Made by a program: the position numbers and the translations under genes. Source: a virus. Taken from it: a stretch of DNA of 64,000 bases. The notes beneath the pieces were generated by a model, which made no database searches, had not been told where the DNA came from, and saw nothing but the letters and a program-made list of their open reading frames with translations. How positions within the stretch are numbered: position 1 is the stretch's first letter; each line of letters begins with the position of its first letter. Below are positions 7,324 to 15,521 of this stretch, one piece after another. The stretch lies in the IMG/VR virus record IMGVR_UViG_3300020204_003072, positions 1 through 64,000 of that record. The stretch is one strand, 5' to 3'.

Positions 7324-7779
7324 ATGGAACAATCACCCTTTGAAAATTTTTCTGATAAACAAATGATTAAGTATATGCGTTACGCATTACCAATCATTAG
7401 TGAACTTGACACACAAATTGAGTATTTCTTTGATGGAATATATGGCCCAGTCGAAAAACAACTTGCAGCACCAATTGGTGGTTCCTTATCGAGACTTGAT
7501 AAAGAATATCTTTTTTATTTATATGTAAACAATGAAAATTTTGATGGCGAAACTATTAATAGACCAACACTAAATGAAAGAACCATTAATTTTATTGTAA
7601 AGGAAAGACAAATTACATATACAACATATAGTGAAGATTTACCAACATATGTTGATGAGTACATAGATCAAAGTTATTTATATCATCTAAAAGATAATGA
7701 TGAAATTGAACCTTGGGAATGGGATAGTGATATAGATTATGAGGATTCAGATTATATTGATGATGAATTTGATTATTAA
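7324..7779 (+). CDS. Acidic phage protein with Asp/Tyr tail
   Basis: The 151-residue protein lacks the canonical leader. Its last 25 residues are dominated by Asp, Glu and Tyr (D-S-D-I-D-Y-E-D-S-D-Y-I-D-D), so it is strongly acidic. A TATTTATAAATA motif lies directly upstream. It sits inside the operon of leader-bearing small proteins and ends 2 bases before the next start. Function is unknown. Confidence 0.75.
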   Translation: MEQSPFENFSDKQMIKYMRYALPIISELDTQIEYFFDGIYGPVEKQLAAPIGGSLSRLDKEYLFYLYVNNENFDGETINRPTLNERTINFIVKERQITYTTYSEDLPTYVDEYIDQSYLYHLKDNDEIEPWEWDSDIDYEDSDYIDDEFDY

Positions 7780-7781
7780 TT

Positions 7782-8087
7782 ATGAATAAGGTACCCCCAG
7801 TTTTTTTAAGAAGATTTAATTCTCATAAATTTGAAAAAATTATGAGAAAAGGTGCTATTCACGCATATTGGAATACAACAAATAGAGAACAATTTAAAAG
7901 AGAATTGGCTTCATCGGCAGCTGATGCTCTTTTATATACGGTACATAGAATTGATCCAGAAACAGAATTAACAAAAGAAGAAATGGATGACATCACTGAT
8001 TATGTTATTGAAATTTTTAATTCATTAATGGATTTATATTATAACAATTTAAGAAAAGAATATCCAATTAGTGGAAAAAACATATAA
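7782..8087 (+). CDS. Small helical protein with FLRRF motif
   Basis: The 101-residue protein begins N-K-V-P-P-V-F-L-R-R-F-N-S-H-K-F-E-K-I-M, which resembles V-F-L-L-R-R-I-S-P-E-Y-L-K-L at 9910 and the tail of the protein at 5579. These three may share a small helical module. It is the last gene of the run beginning at 5293. Function is unknown. Confidence 0.72.
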   Translation: MNKVPPVFLRRFNSHKFEKIMRKGAIHAYWNTTNREQFKRELASSAADALLYTVHRIDPETELTKEEMDDITDYVIEIFNSLMDLYYNNLRKEYPISGKNI

Positions 8088-8128
8088 GTTTTTAACTTTA
8101 ATATATATTTATTAATAAAATTAATATT

Positions 8129-8422
8129 ATGAATAGAAGTTTTACAAAAATTAATCATATGCAAAAAGTAAATATGTTACTTGAAAATAGAATGTTACAA
8201 TATAAAACATTGATAAAAGAAGATACTTCAATACATATCACAAATGAAGATGAAGATGATATCGTATTTAAAACATCTCCAACATCAACAAAAAAATTTT
8301 ATTACAGTTGTAGTACCAAAAAAGTTCAAAGCGAAGGTGGTGGTACAGAATCACCAGTTTTGACAGATGGCGATAAAAAACTTTTAGACTTAAAGTGTCA
8401 AAGTAATAATAAAGCGGTTTAG
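8129..8422 (+). CDS. Leader-bearing small protein (type L5)
   Basis: The 97-residue protein begins N-R-S-F-T-K-I-N-H-M-Q-K-V-N and L-E-N-R-M-L, then Y-K-T-L-I-K-E (cut predicted after about residue 30). This leader is close to that at 2149 while the mature parts differ. The mature part is about 65 residues with two Cys and a Ser/Gly/Thr patch. A hairpin terminator follows. Function is unknown. Confidence 0.78.
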   Translation: MNRSFTKINHMQKVNMLLENRMLQYKTLIKEDTSIHITNEDEDDIVFKTSPTSTKKFYYSCSTKKVQSEGGGTESPVLTDGDKKLLDLKCQSNNKAV

Positions 8423-8432
8423 TTTAAAATTT

Positions 8433-8463
8433 AAAAAAGGAATCTATAGATTCCCTTTTTTTG
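8433..8463 (+). terminator. Rho-independent terminator
   Basis: GGAATC and GATTCC pair around a TATA loop, flanked by A-run and T-run. Confidence 0.8.
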
Positions 8464-8484
8464 TTTAAACACTATTTATTATAT

Positions 8485-9240
8485 ATGAAAAACTATATTC
8501 TAACAGAAGAACAATTAACAAGGGTAATAACTGAAGAACGACCAATTAAAAAAGGTGTTGCAATCAAGTATTCACCAGGTAAAGGTGAAGACCCAGTTTA
8601 CCAATCTCATATGTTAGAGTTTAAGGATGAACAAGAATGGCAAGACTACAAAAAATCTCTTCCGAAAAAAAAAGAAATAATTGGTGTTATTGATATTAAA
8701 GAATCAATAAGTGAAAAAAAAAATCCGTTAATTTCTGAATCTGAAAACAAACGCATTGATGCTGGAAAAAAAATCTTATTAAGACATCTTAAAGATGAAT
8801 ACCCATTTATTATTAATATTAATATCAGAATAAAAGATGGATTGTTTGGTAATGTTAGTTTCAAGATTGATTTAAATAAATTTTATGATTTTTATAATGT
8901 AACACCACCAAATGATTATAAAGAATTTGATTTTCTATTACCAAACCTTGAAATTAGTAGATTGTATCTACAAAGTTATGTGGACGATAAGTTTAAAAAC
9001 GATTTTGGTTACGAATTTAATAGAAAGTTAGAAAAGTTTATGGATGATATTTACATACATTTACCAGAAAATATGATAAACTATAAGTTTGAAGGATTTT
9101 CAGATGAAGATTTTGAAACTGACGAATTTAGCACTAGAGATGTAAGTTTTTATAAAAGATGGCAAGGTGAAAAAGAACCGATTGAATTAAAAGTTGATGA
9201 TTACTTACCAGTAGTTGATTTAACTAAAATAAAATTTTAA
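8485..9240 (+). CDS. Leader-bearing phage protein (type L1)
   Basis: The start is the ATG at 8485 (an upstream TTG would precede the TATTTAT motif). The 251-residue protein opens M-K-N-Y-I-L-T-E-E-Q-L-T-R-V-I-T-E, with predicted cuts at residues 8 and 17. A region P-L-I-S-E-S-E-N further in (about residue 85) repeats the ending of L-type leaders and may be a second processing point. The rest alternates Lys/Asp/Phe-rich strands and has no recognised domain. Confidence 0.8.
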   Translation: MKNYILTEEQLTRVITEERPIKKGVAIKYSPGKGEDPVYQSHMLEFKDEQEWQDYKKSLPKKKEIIGVIDIKESISEKKNPLISESENKRIDAGKKILLRHLKDEYPFIININIRIKDGLFGNVSFKIDLNKFYDFYNVTPPNDYKEFDFLLPNLEISRLYLQSYVDDKFKNDFGYEFNRKLEKFMDDIYIHLPENMINYKFEGFSDEDFETDEFSTRDVSFYKRWQGEKEPIELKVDDYLPVVDLTKIKF

Positions 9241-9282
9241 ACAAAAATCTTTATAAATTTATATTTTTTTATAATTTTAATT

Positions 9283-9837
9283 ATGGTTAAAGAATATGAT
9301 AATTTTATTTCAGATATTATTTGTGACCGACTTATTAAAATATCCTACAAAAATTTATCTGAAGCAGAAGTTTTAGGTGAAAAGATAGATGGATATAGAA
9401 CAGCAAATAGTTGTTGGTTATACGATGATGATTACGATATTGTAAAAAATTATAGACAGAAAATTTCTGAATTGGTTAATTTACCAATTGAAAATATGGA
9501 ATCATTACATATTGTTTCATATGATGTTGGTGGTGAATATAAAGAACATCACGATTTTTTCCATCCAACTGAAGAATATTTTGAAAATACCATATCTGCT
9601 GGAGGACAAAGAACAAAAACTTGTCTTCTTTATTTAAACGATTCATTTGAAGGTGGTGAAACTGAATTTATAAATTTAGGAATAAAAATAAAACCAAAAA
9701 TTGGTAAACTTATTGTTTGGGATAATTTAAATGAAGATGGGTCTTTAGATTATGATAGTTTACACGCAGGATTACCGGTTATTGAAGGAAAAAAATTTAT
9801 TGCTGTTATATGGATAAGGGAAAATAAATTTATTTAA
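9283..9837 (+). CDS. 2-oxoglutarate/Fe(II) oxygenase (prolyl 4-hydroxylase type)
   Basis: The 184-residue protein has the double-stranded beta-helix signature of 2OG-Fe(II) oxygenases: H89-H-D91 for iron, a G-G-E-T-E-F turn at 124-129, the distal iron ligand H161 in L-H-A-G-L, and Lys170/171 as candidate 2-oxoglutarate ligand. Family members hydroxylate proline or other residues, or modify nucleic acids; small P4H-like copies are common in marine T4-like phages. The substrate here is not evident. It has no leader, so it should act in the infected cell. Confidence 0.88.
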   Translation: MVKEYDNFISDIICDRLIKISYKNLSEAEVLGEKIDGYRTANSCWLYDDDYDIVKNYRQKISELVNLPIENMESLHIVSYDVGGEYKEHHDFFHPTEEYFENTISAGGQRTKTCLLYLNDSFEGGETEFINLGIKIKPKIGKLIVWDNLNEDGSLDYDSLHAGLPVIEGKKFIAVIWIRENKFI

Positions 9838-9857
9838 TATAAAAAAATATAAAATTT

Positions 9858-9886
9858 AACCTCATCTTTACGATGAGGTTTTTTTA
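9858..9886 (+). terminator. Rho-independent terminator
   Basis: AACCTCATC pairs with GATGAGGTT over a short loop and is followed by a T-run. Confidence 0.8.
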
Positions 9887-9909
9887 TTAATATTAGTATT
9901 TATTAAAAT

Positions 9910-10230
9910 ATGGATAAAGGTTTAGTATTTTTACTAAGGAGAATTTCTCCAGAATATTTGAAACTACTGCTTGATGGTGAAATGGAAGATCAGCAACCTT
10001 GTTATTATAGAAATAGATTTGGTGAATATTTTGGAAAAGGTAAATATACAGAAGTTGTTCTTGAAGGTCTTTCTGATAACATATTTTATGTATATACAAA
10101 ACATAATCCAGCAACCGATGGTGATACAGAAAATGAAATTATAAGAGACATAGTTCAAAAAATATTTTTAAAAACTATAAAAAAATACTACGATGATGTT
10201 GATTGTAGTGAAGAAGAAGATGAAGATTAA
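9910..10230 (+). CDS. Small acidic protein with LRRxxPEYLK motif
   Basis: The 106-residue protein starts M-D-K-G-L-V-F-L-L-R-R-I-S-P-E-Y-L-K-L, the motif that ends the protein at 5579. Its C-terminus is highly acidic (S-E-E-E-D-E-D). It lacks a canonical leader. The stop codon is directly followed by the start of the next gene. Function is unknown. Confidence 0.74.
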   Translation: MDKGLVFLLRRISPEYLKLLLDGEMEDQQPCYYRNRFGEYFGKGKYTEVVLEGLSDNIFYVYTKHNPATDGDTENEIIRDIVQKIFLKTIKKYYDDVDCSEEEDED

Positions 10231-10788
10231 ATGAAATATCTAATAACAGAAAAACAAGGATCCAGACTGAAAAGTCAACTTTCACAATCATTTGATGAAA
10301 TTGGTTTTATTAATACAATCGATAGATACAGATTATCAATACCTCAACTTGATAAAATTTATAGAAATTCAAAATTACCAGAATTTAGTTGTGATGATTT
10401 AAATGAAATTTGTTCTAAATTAATTTATGAAAGTGATGTCAAAAAACGGTACATTACAGGAGAATATTTTATTAGTTTAGATATGGACGATTTTGTAGGT
10501 TCAGTATATTTCAAAGTAACAGATAATGAAACAACAAATAGTCTTGATGGTTATGCAACACCTTATTGGGATGGTAAATGTTTTTTACCAATTGATACTG
10601 AATATTACAATTTTACAGATGATGACGGTGAAATAATCGATGAAGAAATAACTGGTCAGTACTATAAACAAATAAAATTACCGACCAAATTTGAAAGTTT
10701 TCAGGCAATAGTAGATTGGATGGAAAATGATTATATACAGTATTTAATTAATTTTTGTAAACAAACCTTTGAAGAATTGGAATCTTAA
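10231..10788 (+). CDS. Leader-bearing phage protein (type L1, minimal)
   Basis: The 185-residue protein begins M-K-Y-L-I-T-E-K-Q-G-S-R-L, with a single predicted cut after residue 7. The body is acidic with a G-Y-A-T-P-Y-W-D-G-K-C-F-L-P segment that looks like a beta hairpin, and a helical end. It abuts the preceding gene with no gap. No function is recognised. Confidence 0.78.
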   Translation: MKYLITEKQGSRLKSQLSQSFDEIGFINTIDRYRLSIPQLDKIYRNSKLPEFSCDDLNEICSKLIYESDVKKRYITGEYFISLDMDDFVGSVYFKVTDNETTNSLDGYATPYWDGKCFLPIDTEYYNFTDDDGEIIDEEITGQYYKQIKLPTKFESFQAIVDWMENDYIQYLINFCKQTFEELES

Positions 10789-10802
10789 TAATATTTATCT
10801 AT

Positions 10803-10916
10803 ATGAAAAAAGAAGAAACAAAGCCAAGGAACAGAAAAAATCTTTCAAAAACACTTAAAAGAATTGAAAAAAATTCTGAAATCCTTAGAAAATATCAACA
10901 AGAACTGAAAAATTAA
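10803..10916 (+). CDS. Very small basic protein (37 aa)
   Basis: A 37-residue ORF follows a TATTTAT motif by a few bases and ends 2 bases before the next start. It is lysine/arginine-rich (K-P-R-N-R-K-N-L-S-K-T-L-K-R-I-E-K) and helical. The tight packing and the upstream motif support it as a real gene. It may be a nucleic-acid-binding peptide; this is a guess. Confidence 0.5.
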   Translation: MKKEETKPRNRKNLSKTLKRIEKNSEILRKYQQELKN

Positions 10917-10918
10917 TT

Positions 10919-11452
10919 ATGACAAAAATATTAGTAACGGAAGACCAATACCAAAGATTAATAAAAAGAATTACAGAAGAAGCTGCCGGTTATGACGACT
11001 ATAATGTTATGGCTCATCACGGCGGTACTTCTATGAAAGTATTGATTGATACTTTTACAGATTTATCACAAGTTCTTAGAAGTATCGGATATATGTTAAA
11101 ATCTGAAAATATTGAATATGTTGATTTAAAAGAAAATTTATATGAAGCAATTGATTTAATTTCAGAAATTAATTCGGCAATGGATATTGTTTTCAAAGAT
11201 TTTACAGAAAAAGAATTAATTAGACTAGGTAAAATTTTACACAGAAAACTAGAATCTTATCAAGAAAAAATTAGAATAATGCTTAATATGGGTAAAGAAT
11301 TAATAACAAAAGAAACAATCATTGATAAACTTTTTGGCTTAACAATGAATGTTTATAGAGCTATGACAGATTATGCAGCCGAATTAAAAGTCACAGACAT
11401 TAAATTTCAAATAAGAATTGATAAAGGAAGCCCAAAAACCGATTTAAACTAA
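10919..11452 (+). CDS. Leader-bearing helical protein (type L1)
   Basis: The 177-residue protein begins M-T-K-I-L-V-T-E-D-Q-Y-Q-R-L-I-K-R-I-T-E, with predicted cuts at residues 8 and 20. The mature chain begins with a Gly/His patch (N-V-M-A-H-H-G-G-T-S-M-K) and continues as long amphipathic helices, consistent with a helical bundle. No enzyme motif is recognised. Confidence 0.8.
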   Translation: MTKILVTEDQYQRLIKRITEEAAGYDDYNVMAHHGGTSMKVLIDTFTDLSQVLRSIGYMLKSENIEYVDLKENLYEAIDLISEINSAMDIVFKDFTEKELIRLGKILHRKLESYQEKIRIMLNMGKELITKETIIDKLFGLTMNVYRAMTDYAAELKVTDIKFQIRIDKGSPKTDLN

Positions 11453-11493
11453 TTTTTTTGGTTTTATAACATATTTATAAATAAATTAAAATT

Positions 11494-12816
11494 ATGAGTT
11501 ATTATAGAAGATTAATCGAAGAATCTGAAAAACAAAGAATTTTGGGTCTACACAATAGAGTTAAAAAAAATCCAACAACACGATTATTGAAAGAAGGTCT
11601 TTATGATTTCCCAATATGTGTTAGAAATGCTAACGGTGGAAAAGTAAATAACATACAATTACCACAAAAGGCTTTAAATTTTTTATATGAAAAAATAGGA
11701 TATAAAGGATCTACAATGTTTGAAGCGGTTGTTGTAAATGACCCAAGTACAAATTACACCTATTATTGGTTACATACACCATCTAAAATGGTTGTTAAAG
11801 TACCCAATGGAGATGGTGAAGTAATAATTCAATCATATAGTTGTAACTGTAAAAAAGTTATAAGTCGAAAATATGATGGTCAAAATAAAGAAGATATCCC
11901 TTGTTCTGGAAATAACCAACAAGGTAATCAACAAGGTGGTGGTAAAGACACTAATTGTAAAAGTAAAACTCCTTACAACGCTATTACCGATATGGGTATG
12001 AACTTTAAAGATGTTCAAGCTAAATGGATTGCGGCAAATTGTAACGGAACCACTCCTTGTATCAAAGGTGACGCAACAACCAATATAAATTTAAGAAACG
12101 CTTTTTGTGACGGAACTTGGAAACCAGATGGTTCTAAAAGTGATTTTCCATTACCAGGTGGTCAAATACCTGGTGGTGATGTTAAACTTCCAGATATAAA
12201 AGAAATACAAGCATGTTTTGGTAAAGTACAACTTGATATGCCATTTGAATGTAAAGGAACTGTAATGTCTACAACAGGAAATGTAGTAGGTGGTGGTTGT
12301 ATTAATGCTTTAATTAAAAGATTTGAAGAAATGCCACAAAAAATGTTAGAAGTAATTCTTTGTATTTTTGCTAAATTACAAATTCCTGAAACACTTTTAA
12401 GAATAGTAATTGACTATGTTACTAAAAATCCACAGATTATTATTGACATTATTAATAAGAATCCACAGATTATTATTGACATTATTACAAACAATCCTCA
12501 ATTAATAATTGATATTATAAGTAAAAACCCTCAATTAATAATTGATATTATTACTAAAAATCCAGATATCATAAAACAAATACCTATCGATAAATTACCA
12601 GATATTTTAAAACAAATACCTATTGAAAAATTACCAGAAATTATTAAAATACCTGGTATTCCAATCCAGTTACCGGGTGATAAAACTATTGAAGATATAT
12701 TAAAAGAATTTCCAGGAATGCCGATAGGTAAAATACCTGGTTTATTACCAGGGGATAAACAATATTCAGAAGAATATATAACACCAACATTTGAACAAAA
12801 ACCTAAAGCTGATTAA
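11494..12816 (+). CDS. Leader-bearing protein with DFPICVR domain and amphipathic repeats (type L3)
   Basis: The 440-residue protein has an L3 leader (S-Y-Y-R-R-L-I-E-E-S-E-K-Q-R-I-L-G-L-H) ending L-L-K-E at residue 34. It is followed at once by Y-D-F-P-I-C-V-R-N-A-N-G-G-K-V, the domain also found after another leader at 1071. A Cys-rich middle (C-N-C-K-K, later C-I-K-G-D) and a Gly/Gln linker follow. The last third contains tandem ten-residue units K-N-P-Q-I-I-I-D-I-I and then proline-rich K-L-P-D-I-L-K-Q-I-P and G-D-K repeats. The repeats alternate hydrophobic and polar faces, which could make a membrane-active or solenoid surface. Function is unknown. Confidence 0.82.
   Translation: MSYYRRLIEESEKQRILGLHNRVKKNPTTRLLKEGLYDFPICVRNANGGKVNNIQLPQKALNFLYEKIGYKGSTMFEAVVVNDPSTNYTYYWLHTPSKMVVKVPNGDGEVIIQSYSCNCKKVISRKYDGQNKEDIPCSGNNQQGNQQGGGKDTNCKSKTPYNAITDMGMNFKDVQAKWIAANCNGTTPCIKGDATTNINLRNAFCDGTWKPDGSKSDFPLPGGQIPGGDVKLPDIKEIQACFGKVQLDMPFECKGTVMSTTGNVVGGGCINALIKRFEEMPQKMLEVILCIFAKLQIPETLLRIVIDYVTKNPQIIIDIINKNPQIIIDIITNNPQLIIDIISKNPQLIIDIITKNPDIIKQIPIDKLPDILKQIPIEKLPEIIKIPGIPIQLPGDKTIEDILKEFPGMPIGKIPGLLPGDKQYSEEYITPTFEQKPKAD
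12421..12570 (+). repeat. Tandem 30-bp coding repeats
   Basis: About five units of 30 bases encode K-N-P-Q-[IL]-I-I-D-I-[IL] repeats within the gene at 11494. Neighbouring units are near identical at the DNA level (AATCCACAGATTATTATTG twice, then CCTCAATTAATAATTGATAT twice), showing stepwise duplication. Confidence 0.8.
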
Positions 12817-12828
12817 AAATTTATAGTT

Positions 12829-13656
12829 ATGAGTTATTATTTGAAAAATTTATTAAGTGAGTCTGAAAAAAGACGAATTTTAAATCTTCACGAAAATCGT
12901 AGAAAATACGAATGGAAAGGTTTGATTATGGAAGCAACTGAAGAAGAGGCTAAAAGTTTTTTTGAAAAAAGAAAAACAAAAATGAAAAATTTTCCACCAG
13001 TTGGAACTGTTATTGATTACGACGGGAAGGGTAATTTTGCATATAAAACAATAGACGCTAATAATAATCCATTATATTTATTTGCAGATGGTACAGCAAA
13101 AAATTCTACTGGTAAAACAGCTACAAATAGATGGTACGGTCAATTAAGTCCAGACGAAGTGGCCCTTGATAAAATGCCCACACTAAAACCAACTCTAATA
13201 GAACCTAAAATAGACTTAAATACATTAAGTTCAACACCTAAAGGTTCTGAACCCCAAGGAATGATGACAGGTAAAGAAATTAATCAAAGTAGAAGAGAGT
13301 TAAAAAGAAAAATAAAATCTGCAAAAAAACAATTTAAAAGTGAAAATAAAAAAAATAAACAAAGTTGTTTAGCCTACTTTAAAAATTGGGTAAACGATTG
13401 GAACCAGAAGGATGAAGCATTACAAGTTATTGTTAAAGAAACATCACCACAATACAATAGTTACGTAAAATTTTTAAGTTCTTGTTGTGATATTTTGAAT
13501 GAAAATGGAAAACAACCAGCTCTTTATGGGCTTTGTTCTACTAAAGGTGTAGAACCAGAAACAATCGTTAAGTCTTATAAAACGAAAACAGGTGGTTCTG
13601 GATTGGGTGCAATGGAAATAGAAAATCAAACCTATGAAAATTTAGGATTACAATAA
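12829..13656 (+). CDS. Leader-bearing protein with central basic region (type L3)
   Basis: The 275-residue protein shares the leader S-Y-Y-L-K-N-L-L-S-E-S-E-K-R-R-I-L-N-L-H with its upstream neighbour, ending G-L-I-M-E at about residue 35, but the mature part is unrelated. A basic helix (R-R-E-L-K-R-K-I-K-S-A-K-K-Q-F-K) lies near residue 160, followed by a domain with S-S-C-C-D-I and L-C-S-T-K-G. It starts 12 bases after the previous stop. Function is unknown. Confidence 0.8.
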   Translation: MSYYLKNLLSESEKRRILNLHENRRKYEWKGLIMEATEEEAKSFFEKRKTKMKNFPPVGTVIDYDGKGNFAYKTIDANNNPLYLFADGTAKNSTGKTATNRWYGQLSPDEVALDKMPTLKPTLIEPKIDLNTLSSTPKGSEPQGMMTGKEINQSRRELKRKIKSAKKQFKSENKKNKQSCLAYFKNWVNDWNQKDEALQVIVKETSPQYNSYVKFLSSCCDILNENGKQPALYGLCSTKGVEPETIVKSYKTKTGGSGLGAMEIENQTYENLGLQ

Positions 13657-13685
13657 AAAAAAGGGACTTAAGTCCCTTTTTTTTT
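13654..13685. terminator. Bidirectional terminator
   Basis: AAAAAAAAGGGACTTAAGTC continuing into CCTTTTTTTT is a symmetric hairpin with A-run and T-run on both sides. It serves the gene ending at 13656 and the convergent FKBP gene. Confidence 0.85.
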
Positions 13686-14109
13686 ACTCAACTCCCAAAA
13701 GTTCTAAATCAAAAAAAAGTTTTTGTCCTGCTAAAGGATGATTTGCATCCAAAACAACAACATTTTCTTTTACTTTAACAACTTTCACAATTACTGGACC
13801 GTTAGGACCAAATGTTTGTAACATAGCACCTTCTTGTACATCTTGTGGTACACGATCTTTAGGTATTTCAGTAATCAATTCATTATTATAATCACCATAC
13901 GCTTCTGTATGTGGTATTTCTACCGTTTTTTTATCACCAACAGTCATATCAATTAACCCAGATTCAAAACCAGGAATTAATTGTCCTTGACCTAACGTTG
14001 CTTTAAGTGGTTCACGACCTTCATTTAATGAAGAATCAAATACAGAACCATCTTCCAATCTACCTGTGTAATTTACAGTCACAGTACTGTTTAGACTTAC
14101 TTTGCTCAT
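13684..14109 (-). CDS. FKBP-type peptidyl-prolyl isomerase, SlyD-like
   Basis: The 141-residue protein has the FKBP N-terminal strand V-N-Y-T-G-R-L-E-D-G-S-V-F-D-S-S (13-27), L-I-P-G-F-E-S-G-L (44-52), an Insert-in-Flap segment (about 72-122) and the closing D-A-N-H-P-L-A-G (121-128) typical of SlyD-type FKBPs. Such proteins isomerise Xaa-Pro bonds and act as folding chaperones in the cytoplasm. The His/Cys-rich metal tail of E. coli SlyD is absent. It lies alone on the minus strand, without leader. It is close in style to bacterial Bacteroidota copies, so capture from a host is likely. Confidence 0.92.
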   Translation of the reverse strand: MSKVSLNSTVTVNYTGRLEDGSVFDSSLNEGREPLKATLGQGQLIPGFESGLIDMTVGDKKTVEIPHTEAYGDYNNELITEIPKDRVPQDVQEGAMLQTFGPNGPVIVKVVKVKENVVVLDANHPLAGQKLFFDLELLGVE

Positions 14110-14187
14110 AATATTTTTTTTATTAAGGATAGTTTATTTTAATTTAAATGTAAAACATTATGGTTAAAATAATATTACAAATAATAT

Positions 14188-14200
14188 TCAATATTTGACA
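14188..14200. promoter_or_regulatory. 13-base motif shared with the clpC-like gene
   Basis: TCAATATTTGACA lies about 80 bases upstream of the FKBP start. The identical 13-mer occurs at 51714-51726, about 45 bases upstream of the clpC-like gene. Both genes are on the minus strand and concern protein folding or turnover, so a common operator is possible. The rest of 14110-14328 holds no gene. Confidence 0.4.
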
Positions 14201-14328
14201 CCAAATTGAAAAAGAAATTGTTTTATACAATAGACCTTTTTTCTTGAAAAGTAAAAAATCTAAAAAAAATTTTTTCATAATAAAAAGTATTTATAATAAT
14301 ATACTTATAAATTTTTAAAAAACCAACT

Positions 14329-14937
14329 TTGAAATCCTTAACTGATAAAATTGTTTCTTATTTAACTTTCGGTATAAATCTGGATATTTTACCAATAGAC
14401 AATAAAAATAAAAAAGAAGAAAAACCAGAAGAAAATTCAAAACTACCATCTAAAATACAGTCGGCAATCGATAAACTTAAAACAGATTGGGGTGTTGAAA
14501 TTACACAAAAACATATAGACAAAGAATTAGAACAAGAAGGTTCTTGGAAAGAAGACGCTGGAAGTGTAAACCAACAAGCACTAACAAATATAAATAAATT
14601 AATAAAAGATTGTAATTCTAAATTTGGGTACCAAGGTGGTATAGCTTCTGGGTATCGAAGTTATAACGACCAAGTTAAAAATTTTGGTAGAAAAGTAAAA
14701 GAAGATGGTCGATCAATTGATAATGTACAAGCTTCTAATACAATCCCAGGATTCAGTGAACATCACACAGGTAAAGCCTTTGATATTTTTAGTACTGAAG
14801 AATCTTGGTGGGATGCAAGACCAAAAGTAAAAAATTGGGTTGCAGATAATGCTAGTAATTATGGTTTTAGAGTTACATATAAAACACCTGGTACATTAAG
14901 GGTTGTGGAACCTTGGCATTTGTATTATACTAAATAA
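14329..14937 (+). CDS. M15 (VanY-type) D,D-carboxypeptidase / endolysin-like peptidase
   Basis: The 202-residue protein has the M15 zinc peptidase motifs: S-G-Y-R at 107-110, S-E-H-H-T-G-K-A-F-D-I at 143-153 (His145 and Asp152 as zinc ligands) and E-P-W-H at 194-197. These enzymes cut the peptide stems of peptidoglycan. The start is probably the TTG at 14329: its first 20 residues (K-I-V-S-Y-L-T-F-G-I-N-L) match K-L-V-S-F-L-T-S-G-L-N-L of the next gene, and a stop codon lies just upstream. The gene downstream is also a wall enzyme. It lacks an obvious [I/L]-x-E end, so its targeting is unclear. Confidence 0.85.
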   Translation: MKSLTDKIVSYLTFGINLDILPIDNKNKKEEKPEENSKLPSKIQSAIDKLKTDWGVEITQKHIDKELEQEGSWKEDAGSVNQQALTNINKLIKDCNSKFGYQGGIASGYRSYNDQVKNFGRKVKEDGRSIDNVQASNTIPGFSEHHTGKAFDIFSTEESWWDARPKVKNWVADNASNYGFRVTYKTPGTLRVVEPWHLYYTK

Positions 14938-14945
14938 TTATAGAT

Positions 14946-15521
14946 ATGAAAAAAATTATAAAAGAATCGGATTCAACATCACTTGTTAATAAGTTAGTAT
15001 CTTTTTTAACTTCTGGGTTAAATTTAACTGATTTAACATTAGGTTCGGAAAAAGATGATACACAAATTTCTAAACCATCTTTATCTGATGATGAAGTGTA
15101 TGAAGCAATACTAACTGGTGTTGGTGCTCCAATAACAAAAGAAAATATGAAATTTATGTATGCTTGGAGACAAGGTGAAGGAGCAAAAGCAGCATTTAAC
15201 CCATTTAACACAACGAAGAAAAAAGAAAAATCAACATTTTATAATTGTCTTAGTAGAAAAGATGGTAAATGTAATGGTGGTGTTAGAAACTATAGTAGTC
15301 AACAAGAAGGTATTGATGCAACAATAGAAACTTTAAAATTAAGTTATTATACTTGTATTACAGATGGTCTTAAAAATGACATTGGTGCTAAAAAAATTGC
15401 AAGACAATGTAAAAGTGCTTTGAAGACTTGGGGTACTGGTGAACTTGTTGCTAAAGTTTTAGACGGTAACAAATTAAGTCCTTCACCAATACCAACATCC
15501 ACAACTAAAACAGTAACATAA
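14946..15521 (+). CDS. Leader-bearing lysozyme-like muralytic enzyme
   Basis: The 191-residue protein begins M-K-K-I-I-K-E-S, a minimal leader. Residues 65-150 read M-Y-A-W-R-Q-G-E-G-A-K-A-A-F-N-P-F-N-T-T and later V-R-N-Y-S-S-Q-Q-E-G-I-D-A-T-I. This is the pattern of small phage lysozyme-fold proteins in which the Glu (E78 here) is catalytic. It follows an M15 peptidase by 8 bases and overlaps a small membrane protein, an arrangement like a lysis or entry cassette. The exact glycan cleavage type cannot be told from sequence. Confidence 0.72.
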   Translation: MKKIIKESDSTSLVNKLVSFLTSGLNLTDLTLGSEKDDTQISKPSLSDDEVYEAILTGVGAPITKENMKFMYAWRQGEGAKAAFNPFNTTKKKEKSTFYNCLSRKDGKCNGGVRNYSSQQEGIDATIETLKLSYYTCITDGLKNDIGAKKIARQCKSALKTWGTGELVAKVLDGNKLSPSPIPTSTTKTVT

